The notes under the pieces: model-generated | Told to the model about the DNA's origin: nothing | The model's database searches: none | What the model saw: the letters and a program-made list of their open reading frames with translations, nothing else | From: Capsicum annuum | Lineage: Eukaryota; Streptophyta; Magnoliopsida; Solanales; Solanaceae | Length of the DNA: 64,000 bases | Assembly: GCF_002878395.1 (NCBI RefSeq) | Contig: NC_061111.1 | Span: forward strand, 22,764,152 to 22,828,151 | Direction of reading: 5' to 3' | Shown: positions 1 to 11,797 of the stretch, piece after piece | How positions within the stretch are numbered: the first letter of the stretch is position 1 | How the letters are laid out: each line of letters starts with the position of its first letter | Made by a program: the position numbers and the translations under genes

Positions 1-541
1 CATGGATGATCACTTGTGGTTCCTGCACTTGGGAAACAAAAGACTTGTTGTCTATCATTTTGTACTCCAGGAATTTTGCAGCGAAGAACTTTTTAGTTCT
101 GGCATCCTCTGTCTTGTACTTCCGTTCTAGCGCTCCCCATAACTCTTTTGCAGTCTTTGTTCCACTCTACATATTGTAAAGGTCATCTTGGAGACCACTC
201 AAGATATAATTCCTGCAAAGGAAATCTGAGTGTTTTCAAGCCTCCACAATCACAAAGCATTCTTTTTTAGAGGTTCCCTAGGGCACCTTCGGAGCTTCTT
301 CAACCACTCTGAGGTAGAAGAATATTTTCTGCTGCTATCTCTTGAAGTCAATACCCATGAACTTCCCAGGTTTCTCCATCAGTGCCATAGCTTGCAGAGC
401 ATTAGTATGACTTATTGTGGCAATACTAGTTACCGCCATAGTCGTTCCAACATCATGCAGTTGACTATCAGTCATCATTTTCCTGTCACCATAAGACAGT
501 ACCTTTAGTATATCGAAATACTTATTAAAAAATTGCAGCAA
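1..541 (-). pseudogene. Ty1/copia gag fragment (UBN2 type), runs off left edge
   Basis: Read on the minus strand, this encodes the N-terminal part of a Copia capsid polyprotein. The frame opens near 541 and contains MEKPGKFMGIDFKRW, then RNYILSGLQDDLYN, and further on ELWGALERKYKTED followed by KKFFAAKFLEYKM. This order (substrate-like W motif, L..LW..L..KY) is the usual layout of the UBN2/retrotran_gag family of plant Copia elements. The frame is not clean: the stretch around 180-335 needs at least one stop or frame change. The rest of the element (protease, integrase, RT, RNase H) would lie left of base 1. Family assignment is firm; whether the element is complete cannot be seen. Confidence 0.8.
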
Positions 542-1731
542 CTTTAAACACTTCTTGTTTCTAGTTTAATGATGAAGTTTTTTTGACTTCCAATTGCCAA
601 CCGAGTGATCTTTAACTTGTGATGAAGATTTTATGTCTTCAAATCACTAATTAAGTTCAAACGGAGTAGAATCTTAAAGCTTTAATCTCCAGAAAACAAG
701 CTATACAGATTCCAAAAAAGGTTATTCCTTAAGATTGTTATTTTTAATATTTTCGGGTACAAGAATCTGTATATATATGCAACAATAACTTCAACACAAG
801 CTCAAGTCTAAGACAATACCCCTTATGAAGTTCTTTAACACCTTCAACACAAGATTACGAATAATCTATCCAAGAAGTATGTTAATTTTCAGAAATGAGA
901 TGAAACAGAATTTTTTGAGTGTCCTTAAGGAATAATTTTTGTCACTGTACCGAGGTTATGGAATCTTCCTCCCAAGATAAAATGGACAAATAAACCAACT
1001 ATAGCGATACCTCAAACAATTGAAATCTCTTCGAACTCACTCAACGATTTGATTGATCACACGGAATGTTTTTGAAGACAAGAAGAGTTTTTATGTTCAA
1101 AAAAAAAATTGTACCTAAACCTGTGGATAAAAGCAGGTTTATATAGCTATCAGGTGCCTCTTCTGAAAGGTGGCAATGGTTCACTTAAAAGGTGTAACCT
1201 TTCTAGAAAATTATGTCTGTTCGTCCAAAGAATGCGTCTTTTTCGAACAGGCATACCATTTTATGAATCAGTGTGTCATTTTGTTGAAGGGTTGCATCCC
1301 TTCTGAAGCATCAATTCGCTTCTGCACTACATTTTGAAACAGTGTTTCCGCCACTGTATGCATGCATATAAATGGAGGATCAAAACACAGAAAAAATTGT
1401 TGCATTTTACTTTTGGTATTTTCGGATTAAATTTCTGTCAAATAAATTTTGTCCAAAAAGATAAATCTCATTGATCATTTGCCAAATCCAAATCCAAAGC
1501 CAAGCGAGCAACAATGACAACAGCAAGAGGCACCACCTTGTTCTTGCCTCACTATTCATATGGAGTAAGTGTTTCTTATTATAAACACTTCAAAGTTCCC
1601 TTCTCCCACCAATGTGGGAGAATTAGTGAACTTTCCCTTAAAGAGTACATTTTCCATTTAGCATCTCTCTTTCTCTCCACTATTTTCCCTTCATTTTCCA
1701 TTCACATTTTTCATATATATTGAACCCAACA
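542..1731 (-). repeat. Probable 5' LTR and leader of the left-edge Copia element
   Basis: Upstream of the gag fragment on the minus strand there is about 1.2 kb without coding potential. Its far end reads TGTTGGGTTCAATATATATG on the minus strand (starting at 1731), a typical LTR start, and 1732 onward is LRR-RLK intron-like sequence. The inner LTR boundary and the primer-binding site were not located, so the split between LTR and leader is unknown. The second LTR is outside the window. Confidence 0.5.
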
Positions 1732-1913
1732 ATTATTAGCTATCAAGTTATTCCATCCAAGAAATATATCTTGAACCTTTGACATGTTCCACATATGTCT
1801 TGGTAAATTTCCTATCAAAATATAGTATCACAAAAAAAAGAGACCATCAATTAAAGAAGAGAAATTACTAAAAGGAAATGAGAAGCTAGTACAACTTAAT
1901 TAATTAATTACCT

Positions 1914-2602
1914 GTGAATTTGTTATAAGACAAGGACAGAGCTTCAAGTTGGGTGCATTTATCTAAACCACTGGGAAGTTCAACCGTTAATTGATTATTT
2001 GCCATTGATATACACTACAACAATGGAAGAGCACTGCATATCTCATTTGGCAAAGTCCCGCTTAATTCATAATTCCGGGCCAAATCGATGAGCGTTAAGG
2101 ATGACATGTTGAAAATGGACAATGGAACATTTCCATATAGATCATTTTCGGAAGATCAACAACTTCAAGCCTCGAGAGAAATCCAATGCTTTGTGGGATT
2201 TGACCAGTGAGATTATTCATTTGCAAAGACAAGTACTTTAAATGCCTCAGACGCCCGATTTCCTCAGTGATTTCACCAGTAAACATGTTGTTCCCAATTT
2301 TCAAGAAACTAAGGAAGGAGAGGTTCCCTATTTCTTTTGGAATCGGCCCTCGTAATTTTAAGGCTTTTGAGATTTAGTGAGACGACTCGTTGATGTCTTG
2401 TGCTGCAAGAAACACCAATCCAACTGCAAACTTCAGTCCCTTTTGTCCAGTTTTTGGACAGAGTTTCATCAGGATCGTTGGTTATTTGTGCTTTGAAAGC
2501 TAAAGGAGCATATTCGTCAGTAGATATGTTCCTAACTGAAGCAGAAATATCGATACAGTAGATTAATAAAAGGAAACCAATCATCATAGCCCTTGCCACC
2601 AT
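1914..2602 (-). pseudogene. LRR receptor kinase relic, first exon only
   Basis: The minus strand starts with ATG at 2602 and encodes a hydrophobic signal peptide (MVARAMMIGFLLLIYC), then an LRR N-terminal cap (TLSKNWTKGTEVCSWIGVSC) and LRRs such as LKYLSLQMNNLTGQIPQSIG. It closely resembles the start of the larger copy at 37181 (MVARTMII..., SKNWTKGTNICNWIGISC). A frameshift lies near 2340-2370, another near 2150, and an in-frame stop near 2025. The exon ends at SLSYNKFTG followed by GTAATT, the same splice position as in the other two copies. No later exon or kinase domain follows; the Copia LTR at 1731 sits in what would be the intron. It is a truncated, dead member of the local LRR-RLK family. 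Confidence 0.85.
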
Positions 2603-2742
2603 TTGTATTAAGAACCAAAATTATTTTGATAAAATGCAAAAGAAGAAGAGAAGTTCTTGATTTGCATTTCTTCCTTTCAAGTCCAACATTTTATAATGGG
2701 CATCGTTTGTATACATTTGTCTTTTGTGGAGCTAAAGAAGAG

Positions 2743-2925
2743 TCTTGGAGTACCAAGCAAAGTTGTTGCCATGTAATCAGAAGGTCACAGGTTCAAGTCG
2801 TGGAAACAACCTATGGCAGAAATGCAAGGACTGCATACAATAGACCCTTATGGTCCAGACGCTCCCCCGACCCCGTGCATAGTGGGAGCTTTAATGCACC
2901 GGCTGCCCTTCTTGTCTTTAGTGGA
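2743..2925 (+). mobile_element. tRNA-derived SINE (Solanaceae type)
   Basis: The stretch starts around TTGGAGTACCAAGCAAAGTT (A-box-like) and contains a B-box-like GGTTCAAGTCG near 2790. It goes on with ACAATAGACCCTTATGGTCC and GGAGCTTTAATGCACCGGC, matching from memory the body and 3' part of abundant Solanaceae SINEs. Limits are approximate; no clear poly-A/T tail or TSD was fixed. Confidence 0.7.
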
Positions 2926-3476
2926 GTGCAGTTCAAAAAACTTAAAGATAAAAATGTATTTATGGGATATATAAAGTCAATAAGAAAGTCTCTTTATTAT
3001 GTAGGCCATATGTATTTCAATTCAATATGTTTCTACTAAGATCGGAAGATATAGAGGGCATTAAAGATAGACAACGATATAGCAAATTAATGGTTTTTGT
3101 CTAAAGCCATGATGATACCAACGGATTATTTGTGTAGTTGTAAGTAACAATCCCATAATTAAGCTGACTACGAATTCTGAACTCTACATAAAGTCTATTG
3201 TTTGGTTAATAATTGAAGATTGGTTTTGTAAGAAAAGAGAAGTTCAAGTTGGCAGTGACCTTTTGCGATATTACAGAACAGACTAAATGCATGCATTCAA
3301 TCTTAAGAGTAAATCAAGACCGGTATCGGTCTTTAGAGGATATGTCAATGTCTTTGCAGTCTGTCTTAAATAATAACTTGTATAACAAAAGCTCAAGGAA
3401 GACAAGAATGCATTGCATATAGTTCTGCAATAGTCAAAACTATGGCTGAAAATAAAAATGGTAGAGTTAGTTGTCA
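2926..3476. other. Intergenic, no feature seen
   Basis: AT-rich sequence between the SINE and the Copia-C target site. Only short frames without recognisable motifs occur. The last bases (ATTAT, 3477-3481) are one copy of the Copia-C target-site duplication. Confidence 0.6.
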
Positions 3477-3481
3477 ATTAT

Positions 3482-3797
3482 TGTTAATGTTGAAATCGAA
3501 CCAGATTTGAACGACCAAAATGTAAACAAACCCTAATCTGATATGAGAGAATGAGAGAGAAGAGAGAGAAAGAAATTGATTCTTATTCCATCTGAGTCTT
3601 CTAGAACTGGGTCCACTATTATTTATACTTATGGTAGTGGACCGGGTTATTGAATTGTGTACAGACATACAAGGCCCAATATGATATAACAAGTGTTTGA
3701 CCCAAATCAATTACTAAATGCAAAATTATACATCAGTCAGTGTAAGAATTAAAATATATACATTTGTATGTATCTTCGGGTCTACGTAACTCCAATA
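3482..3797 (-). repeat. Copia-C 3' LTR
   Basis: Matches 25324-25640 with scattered substitutions. Its outer end reads TGTTAATGTTG on the plus strand; the inner end is TCCAATA, where the other copy has TCCAACA, so the terminal CA is mutated here. A run of Cs (3798-3810), G-rich on the coding strand, adjoins it and fits the polypurine tract. Confidence 0.9.
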
Positions 3798-3810
3798 CCC
3801 CCCCCCCCCC

Positions 3811-4098
3811 AAGCTGGAGGGTGAGAACAAACCAAGCTTGCTGATAATATGGTGATGAGATGGACCTAGGAGTGGCTTGGTAAAGATATCAACCAACTGG
3901 TCAGCAGAAGCAACAAAATGAAAAGAGATTAAGCCGGAGTGAATACAATCACGAACGTAGTGGAAGTCGATCTCTATGTGCTTGGTGTGCCTATGGAAAA
4001 CAGGGTTCTGACCTATGTGAAGAGCTGCTTGACTATCACAATACACAGGAAAAGGATTAGTAATATCAACACCAAAATCAGCTAACAGACGTACCAAA
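3811..4098 (-). pseudogene. Copia-C RNase H, C-terminal part
   Basis: The minus strand encodes PVYCDSQAALHIGQNPVFHRHTKHIEIDFHYVRD and ADQLVDIFTKPL, written here as separate motifs: the CDSQAA active-site region, NPVFHRHTKHIEID, and the QL.DIFTKPL block that closes Copia pol. The N-terminal half of the same domain is at 20840-21173, on the far side of Gypsy-A. The two parts meet at the CAGGA target site. Confidence 0.9.
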
Positions 4099-4103
4099 CA
4101 GGA

Positions 4104-4770
4104 TGATACCAAATGGTATCTACAAGAGCACAAAACAGTCCACAAACTCACAAAACAGTCCACACGTACAAGACTTCAAACGGAAACAACAAACACACAA
4201 ACTTGAAAGATAAGGAGATAGATAACTTGACACAAAGAGAATATAAAATATAGCAACTAAAGAGTGTATCAAACTCTAAAACCTCTACAAATCACATTAA
4301 CAAGCACCAAGTTCATACAGGAACACAAGAAAACTCCGTTCACTCAAGCACTCTAGTTTCTAGCCATCTCACAACACAATTGGAACCTTTCACTTGTGAA
4401 GCTTAAAATGTTTGGTGGTCTACTCTCTTCTTGAGAGGAAATATGGTGTTCAATGTTACAAATTGATTTTAAAATGAGCTCGCTAAAGAGAACAAGACTA
4501 AAGAAACACCTTAAATAGTCTTTACAAAAAATGAGGGTAATAAAACCCTTTTGCCCTTAATAAAGGGCTGGCGGGTGTGGAGTGTTTGGGGAAGCCTTGG
4601 GGTGTCTTTTGGGCCCCTAAGTTCATCCCCCACATGTCAATACGTACACCCCCTTGGGTGAGTTCGCAACAAGCCCAACCGCATCCATTTTCATAAACGC
4701 GCCTTGAAGCCTTTGTAGTTCCCGAGCTAGACTTCTAGTAAATGGTCTCAATCCCGCGACACTCGTATCA
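4104..4770 (-). repeat. Gypsy-A 3' LTR with 10-base terminal extension
   Basis: Aligns with 20168-20834. The canonical LTR probably ends at 4114 (minus strand ...GATACCA). The next 10 bases (4104-4113, minus strand TTTGGTATCA) equal the start of the primer-binding site found beyond the other LTR. The CAGGA duplication directly abuts the extension. Confidence 0.8.
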
Positions 4771-4784
4771 TCCTCTCCGTCTTG

Positions 4785-6105
4785 AGAGGAGTTTGACCTC
4801 AAACTCATGGGTTCTTCATAGTCAATGGTATCAACCCATGAGATATAACACATGTTGAATGTGTTATGCACTTGGTATTCCGATGGAAAGTCGATCTTGT
4901 GAGCATTATCGTTGATTCTTTCAAGAACTTGGAATGGACCGTCACCTCTTGGCAACAACTTGCCCTTTCTTTAGTTGGTAAAACGGTCCTTGCGTAGGTG
5001 TACCCACACCCAATCTCCCAGCTCAAGTACAAGACGCCTTCTCCCTTTGTTGACTCATTTCGCCACATCTTTCTTCTTATTCTCAAACCGCATCCTTACC
5101 TTCTCATGCAAGATTTTCATGGCTTCGGCACTCTTGTTTCCATCTAAGCTAATAAAAATATCACTTGGCAAAGGAGTTAGATCCAAGGGGGTTAAGGGAT
5201 TAAAGTCGTAGACACATTCAAAGGGTGTAATGCCCGTACTCGAATGGATCACCCTATTGTAAGAAAAATTCTATGAGAGGTAGGTGATCTTCCCAAGATG
5301 TCAACTTACCTTTAACCATGAAACGTAGCATGAAACCCAAGGTTCGATTTACTACTTCCGTTTGGCCATCGGCTTGTAGGTGGCAAGACGTAGAAAACAA
5401 CAATTTAGTATCGAGCCTACCCCATATTGACTTCCAAAATTGACTAACGAACTTAGAATTCTTATCAACTACAATGGTTCTTGGGATACCGTGTAACTCA
5501 ACAACATTTTCAATAAACAAAGAAGCTACACTAGCCGCATCTTCACTATTTTTGCAAGGAATAAAGTGTGCCCTTTTAGAGAAACAATCAACGACAACAA
5601 AAATGCTATCCCGACCCCTTTGAGTCCGTGGCATCCCCAACACAAAATCCATAAAAATATCAAACCATGGGTGTGATGGAGTGGGAAGTAGGGTGTATAA
5701 CCCATGAGGAAGGAGCCTCGACTTAGGACTCCTACAATCCATGCATTGGCCGTAAATTTTGACAATATTTTTGCGCATCCTTGGCCAATAGAATTGCTCC
5801 TCCAATATTTTGAGGGTCTTATCAATTCCAAAGTGACCCATGAGACCGTCGTCGTGTGCCTTCCTCACAAACAACTCTCTCCAAGAGCTAGAAAGTACAC
5901 ACAATCATCTCCCCCGAAATAAGAACCCATCAAATACGGCATAAGGACTAGAATCCGAGGGCCTCCTTTCCCTACCCACGGCTTCACCTTCCCTAAAGAT
6001 AGGAGCGAATTAACGGTACTCGGGATACAAAGACTTGAGGCTCTCAAACCTCATTAACTTAGAAGATAAAGTGGACACAAGAACATACTTCCTAGACAAT
6101 GCATC
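4785..6105 (-). pseudogene. Gypsy-A integrase
   Basis: The minus strand shows an H-H-C-C zinc region ([15 protein letters not shown] ... CMDC), the core MDFVLGMPRTQRGRDSIFVV, and [17 protein letters not shown], then a C-terminal part with PLTPLDLTPLPSD and GDGPFQVLERINDNA. The reading frame continues past the internal element end into the LTR (to 4623), encoding RPFTRSLARELQRLQ. At least three frame changes are visible (near 5250, 5085 and 4960). The N-terminal edge was cut by the Gypsy-B insertion at 6110. Confidence 0.9.
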
Positions 6106-6110
6106 GGCTA

Positions 6111-8133
6111 TGTAACGCCCCAAAAAATGGGTCTTGGAGCGTCACACGGTGCTTGAGGCTACGAGTAGCCCCAAGCTAACCCTTTGAGCCATTTTCATTC
6201 AGTTCAACACAAATCAATGGGGTTTCCATAAATAACCCTCAAATATCAACAGAGTAATCATCATCCAAGAATAAAAAAATTTCAGAAAGATAACAAAATA
6301 TGACTTATTAGTCAACTCCCAACATCTATTCTAGTCTGACAAGCCTCTAAGAAAATAAATAAAACTAGCGAGCCATTGAGACATGCCCCAACTGACTCAT
6401 ACTCAGTTATCAAATGTAAATAATTCCGTGAAACCAACATCAGACATCACATCCTCGGAACATGAGGACTCACCACAATAGAGGATGTAGAACAGCATCT
6501 TCGAAGAATCACTGTCTAACCTGGAACTGAGCACCTGAACCTACATTCCGAGAAACTGCAGCCTATATCCGAAGATGTGGGTCAGTACCATAGAAAGGAA
6601 CCGAGTATATGGGGGTGTATGCAGTTGTATAAACATCATTATCACAAATATTTATTAGAAATATGCAGGATGTATGAAAGACTCATATAGCCCGAAGAAA
6701 ATCATCATAATCATGAGAGGATGAAATAAGTACAATAACACATGTGAGTCATCATATAATTTGTCAATCACTTTCAGTTCATCAAGAATATCAATTCTCA
6801 TAATGTAAATATCATTTAAATCTTTCAAAAGAATAACTTTCACAATTCCATTTTCAAATCACTTCACCATTCACCATAGACACAAACAAACACACACACA
6901 CTGGGAGATCCTATAACCGACATAAACCATGTGAGCTACATGGAGTCCAACGTACGAGAGCCGTCCTATCCTTTCCATCAGAGTAGGACTATCGGTATCA
7001 AATTCACACAAACTAGTGATCACTATATAAACCAGCCTCAGGTTCACTCCTACAGGGGCACGTAGTTCTAGGGAAGTAAGGTCGCTTTATATCTCCCACT
7101 CGGTGCTAAAGATTTCTCCCGGACTTAGCTCAGATTATTTCAAAGACAATCTACAGTAAAACAATTTCAGTAATATATAAATATACATCGGGAGCCATCA
7201 TGCTTTCCATCTATCAAAATCAACCACGTTGTGGATTTCTTTAACACTCGAGTTCAAAACAACTCCATTAAGATCAAAAGGTCAAATCATTCAAAATATC
7301 TCAAATATTCAATATCAACGTGCTTATAACACACACTTTCTCAAAAAAAACATAATTTCCAATGGGGATTCACGACCCAAATATCAAAATCATGATAAAT
7401 ATCTTTCAAGATTCATGCTTTATATCTCCACACATGTAAATTCATCTTTCAAAATCATAAATATCAAGATTTCATAATAATCATCATAAGATATGGGTTC
7501 ATGCTTCAAATTCGTAAAAAATCAAATAAAAATCATACCTTTGTAAAGAAAATTACTTTTTGGCACAAGAACGAAAGAGAGTTCTTGTTGAAAAACCCCA
7601 CATACCTTGAATGAAACAAATTGAATGAAACAAATTTCATTAGAAAGAGGACTCTCATATCTTTCCGTTGATATATAGTATCTCACCAAGATCATTGTGT
7701 ACGAGGATTTATAATCATTTGAAGTAGATCGACCATAACTTTTTACTTCGATAGACAAATTGGATGAAAGCAATTTCATTGGAAAGAGGACTCGCAGATC
7801 TTTCCGTTGATATATAGTAGATCACCCATATAATTATGTACAAGGAGTTATGATCGTTTAAAGATGGAGAAAAATACGTCAGGCCTCAGTACTTTTTCTT
7901 GCACGTTTTACTGTTCACTACTATTTATGGTTCAATCGGAATGTTCATAACTCGTCGCTCGGGTGTCCGTTTTGGATGATCCACATATTGTTGGAAAGCT
8001 TATTCGATACTCTGCGCAATGATGGGTCATAATCTAAGACATTTTGCATGAAAAATTTATAATTCACTCTAGAAGATAGAACCCAACACGTTTACGCACA
8101 AAATTTTAACGAAAAATTTCTTGGGGTATTACA
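6111..8133 (-). repeat. Gypsy-B 3' LTR (2.02 kb)
   Basis: Aligns with 13165-15463 but is about 276 bases shorter. Most of the difference lies around 7590-7650, where the other copy has an extra segment (14560-14930) and this copy shows a short repeat of TTGAATGAAACAAA. A CA-repeat lies near 6890. Confidence 0.92.
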
Positions 8134-8329
8134 TCATCCCCCCTTGGAAACATTCGTCCATGAATGACGCTAGACATGCCAAGATTAGATAGGGAATAGA
8201 GCATACAGCTGAAACCATTCGTTAGACTCTTCACCAATGCAACATAGAATGCATAAATTCTAGAAACTACAGCTGAACACATAATAAATGACAGCTGAAC
8301 TGCTGAAACTTTTACAAAAAGTGCATGAT

Positions 8330-9650
8330 TTAGGAAAGAAAGGTACCTTCGGCTTGATCGGAGTTCGCGAAAAATAGGTGCGGGTACTTGGATCTCATAT
8401 CCGCCTCAACTTCCCAAGTTGCACCCTCAACAGTTTGGTTTCACCACAACACCTTGACCAAGGGAACTTCTTTGTTCCTTAGTCTTCGGACACTAAAATC
8501 AAGAATCTCAACAGGAATCTCATCAAAAGAAAGATTTTCTTGAATGTCAGCACTCACAGAGGAATCCACTACGACAGCATCGCTAATATGCTTTCTAAGC
8601 ATGGAGACACGGAATATTGGATGAACAGAGGACAACTCAGAAGGCAACTCGACTTCATAAGCTACCTTTCCAACACAGCTAGGAATTTTGTAAGGACCAA
8701 CATAACGAGGACTAAGTTTCCCCTTCTTTTCGAATCTCTTCACCCCCCTAATGGGTGAAATTTTCAGATACACTAGGTCACCAACTTCAAACTCAAGGTC
8801 TCTCCTTCTAACATCCGCATGTGACTTCTGACGACTCTGCACAGTTTTCAACCTTTCCCTAATCAACTTAACTTTTTCCATAGCCTCAAATACCGAATCA
8901 GGACCACTCACAGCTGCTTCACCCACCTCGAACCAACCTATGGGTGATCTACACTTCCCCCCATATAATGCTTCAAACGGAGCCATGCTAATACTAGAGT
9001 GGAAACTGTTATTGTAAGCAAACTCTATCAACGGTAAGTGATCATCCCAATTTCCCATAAACTCAAGTGCACAAGATCTCAACATATCTTCTAAGGTCTG
9101 GATGGTCCGCTCAACCTGGCCATCGGTCTGCGGATGAAAAGCAAAACTCAAAAGCACTTGGGTACAAAGACCCTTCTAAAAAGCTTTCCAAAATTGTGAA
9201 GTGAACTGAGTACCCCTATCCGAAATGATAGACAAGGGAACTACATGCAGCCTGACTAGCTCTCGGATACACAATCTAGCGTAATCCTCAGCAGTATATG
9301 AAGTATGAACAGGCAAGAAATAAGCAGACTTAGTCAACCTATCAACCACAACCCAAATGGAATTATGATGGCGTCGGGAAGGAGGTAAACTAATCACGAA
9401 GTCCATATTTATCTCTTCCCACGTCTAGGTGGGAATACTAAACTCTTGCTTCATACCACCAGGTCTTTGGTGTTCAACCTTAACCTGTTGGCATATTGCA
9501 CACTTAGCTACAAATGCTGCTATATCTTTCTTCATGCCACTTCACTAATAGATTTTCCGCAAGTCTCGGTACATCTTGGTGGCACCAGGATGAATAGAAT
9601 ATCGCGCCCCATGCGCTTCAGCGATAATCCTCTGTCTCAGATCATCAACA
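8330..9650 (-). pseudogene. Gypsy-B integrase with C-terminal chromodomain
   Basis: The minus strand encodes the integrase core (MDFVISLPPSRRHHNSIWVV, then IISDRGTQFTSQFWKAF), FHPQTDGQVERTIQTLEDMLR and the GPYKI...ELPSELSSVHPIFRVSMLRK block. After this comes a chromodomain: VEILDFSVRRLRNKEVPLVKVLW, then an in-frame TGA near 8442, then VEGATWEVEADMRSKYPHLF to a stop at 8330. Chromodomains bind modified histone H3 and direct integration to heterochromatin. The stop falls inside this domain, and another break separates 9157 from 9176. The chromodomain assignment rests on position and the W.....W spacing typical of Tekay elements. Confidence 0.9.
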
Positions 9651-9670
9651 TTCGGGATGCACAATCTACC

Positions 9671-10640
9671 CTATAATCTCAACACACCATCTTCCCCTTT
9701 GGAGAAAACCTCTACTTTTTGGTCCTTGACTGACTCCTTTAGTCTGACCAAACTAGCATCTAAGTATTGTTTTTCCTTCACTTCCGAAACCAAGGAGGAT
9801 TCAGAACTAATCTGAACCCCTATACTACCTTCAGCAGAGTCAAACAACCTAACCCCCAATCAAGCCAAACGATGTACATCACGAGCCAACTCTTTCTTAC
9901 CTTCTACCACATGCGAAACACTACCCATGGACACTCTACTTAAGGCATCCACCACAACATTGGCCTTGCCCGGATGGTACAGCACACTCATATCATAGTC
10001 CTTTAACAATTCTAACCATCGCCTCTGGCTAAGATTCAATTCTCTCTGGGTAAACATATACTGCAGACTCTTATGATCAGTGAAAACATCAACATGGACA
10101 CCATACAAATAGTGTCTCCAGATTTTCAAAGCAAACACAACAGCAGCCAACTCAAGGTCATGGGTGGGGTAATTTTTCTCATGGGGTTTCAACTGTCTAG
10201 AAGCATAAGCTATCACCTTACCCTTCTGCATCAATACGTAACCCAACCCAACTCTTGAAGCATCACAGTACACCACAAAACCATCAATACCATTAGGCAA
10301 AGTCAAAATAGGAGCTGAAGTGAGTCGAGTCTTCAACTCCTGAAAACTCTTCTCACAAGATTCAAACCACAAGAACTTCACTTTCTTTTGGGTCAACTGA
10401 GTCATAGGAGATGCTATAGAGGAGAAACCCTCAACAAAACGGCGTTAATAGCCAGCTAAACCCAAGAAACTTCAGATATCAGTCGGAGAAATAGGTCTAG
10501 GCCAATTTCTAACAGCTTCGATCTTTTGGGGATCAACTCTAATACCCTCAGAAGAAATGGTATGACCCAAAAAAGCAACTAACCTTAGCCAGAACTCACA
10601 CTTACTGAACTTGGCAAACAACTTGTAATCTCTAAGGGTT
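9671..10640 (-). pseudogene. Gypsy-B RNase H region
   Basis: The minus strand shows the RNase H signature pieces [59 protein letters not shown] and [14 protein letters not shown]. The last normally reads VADALSR. The connection to the RT (10405-10640) and to the integrase (9671-9859) is interrupted by stops. Confidence 0.9.
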
Positions 10641-11548
10641 TACAAGATAGTTCGGAGATGATCAGAATGTTCATCCTTACTACGGGAGTACACCAGTATA
10701 TCATCAAAGAACACTATGACAAACATATCCAAATATGATCTGAACACTAAATTCATGAGGTCTATGAAAGCTGCTGGGGCATTAGTTAACCCGAAAGACA
10801 TAACAAGAAACTTAAAATGGCCATAATGAGTTTGGAAAGCGGTTTTTGAGATGTCACACTCCCTAACTTTGAGTTGATGATAGCCGAAACGAAGGTCTAT
10901 ATTTAAGAAATAACTTGCACCTTGCAATTGGTCAAACAAATCATCTATTCTCGGAAGGGGGTACTTATTTTTTATGGTGACTTTATTCAGTTGGCGGTAA
11001 TCAATGCACATACGAAAAGAGCCATCTTTCTTTCTCACAAACAACACAGGAGCACGCCAAGGAGAAACACTGGGCCTTATGAAACCCTTATCTAGTAGAC
11101 CTTTGAGTTGGTCTTTCAACTCCTTAAGTTCTGCAGGGGCCATACGATAAGGAGGAATAGAAATAGGCTGAGTATCAAAAAGAAGATCAATCCCAAACTC
11201 TATCTCTCTATTAGGAGGTATCCTTAGGAGATCATCCGAAAAGATATCAGAAAACTCATTGATGATGTTAACAGACTGGAGAGTTGGAGTCTCAGACTTA
11301 GTATCTTTGACTTTAACCAAATGGTAAATACACCCCTTGGAAATAAGCTTTCTAGCTTTGAGGTAAGAGATAAAATGACTCTTGAGTAACACAGAACTCC
11401 CAGACCACTCAAACACGGATGCACCTAGAAACTGAAACTTGACCACTAGGGTCCGACAATCAATAGAGACAAAAGAAGAATACAGCCAATTCATATCCAG
11501 AATCACATCAAAATCTACCATGTCTAACTCAATCAGATCAGCCAACAA
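10640..11548 (-). pseudogene. Gypsy-B reverse transcriptase
   Basis: A continuous minus-strand frame covers the end of the protease linker and most of the [61 protein letters not shown] and the catalytic box [10 protein letters not shown]. Both catalytic aspartates are present; the preceding residue is F instead of the usual I. The frame is open for about 300 codons, so this part is well preserved compared with the rest of the element. Confidence 0.92.
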
Positions 11549-11550
11549 GA

Positions 11551-11797
11551 CTATGAAGAACTGTAACAGGACACTTTTTGGGCAACAATCGAAGCACCCA
11601 CTGGGGTAGAAACTAGGATAGGCTCAGGAATAATCTCAACACTCATTTCAAAATTCACAACAATCAAAGGAGTAACATATGAGAAACTGGATCCTGGATC
11701 CAACAAAGCATACACATCAAACTTAAATATACGAAGCATACCAGTAACAACATCGGGACAGTCCTTCTGTTCCTGGCGGGATGGTAAAGCATAGAAT
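11551..11797 (-). pseudogene. Gypsy-B aspartic protease
   Basis: The minus strand encodes YALLDPGSSFSYVTPLI, the D-P-G-S-S form of the protease active site common in Del/Tekay elements (family usually D.GA/S.HSF). It is separated from RT by a stop at about 11550. Confidence 0.75.

Noticed and set aside
2743..2925. Possible tRNA gene because of the B-box-like GGTTCAAGTCG
   Set aside because: No cloverleaf can be drawn, and the body matches a SINE.
2593..3039. Plus-strand open frame of 148 codons
   Set aside because: It runs through the tRNA-derived SINE and flanking non-coding sequence; no protein family features.
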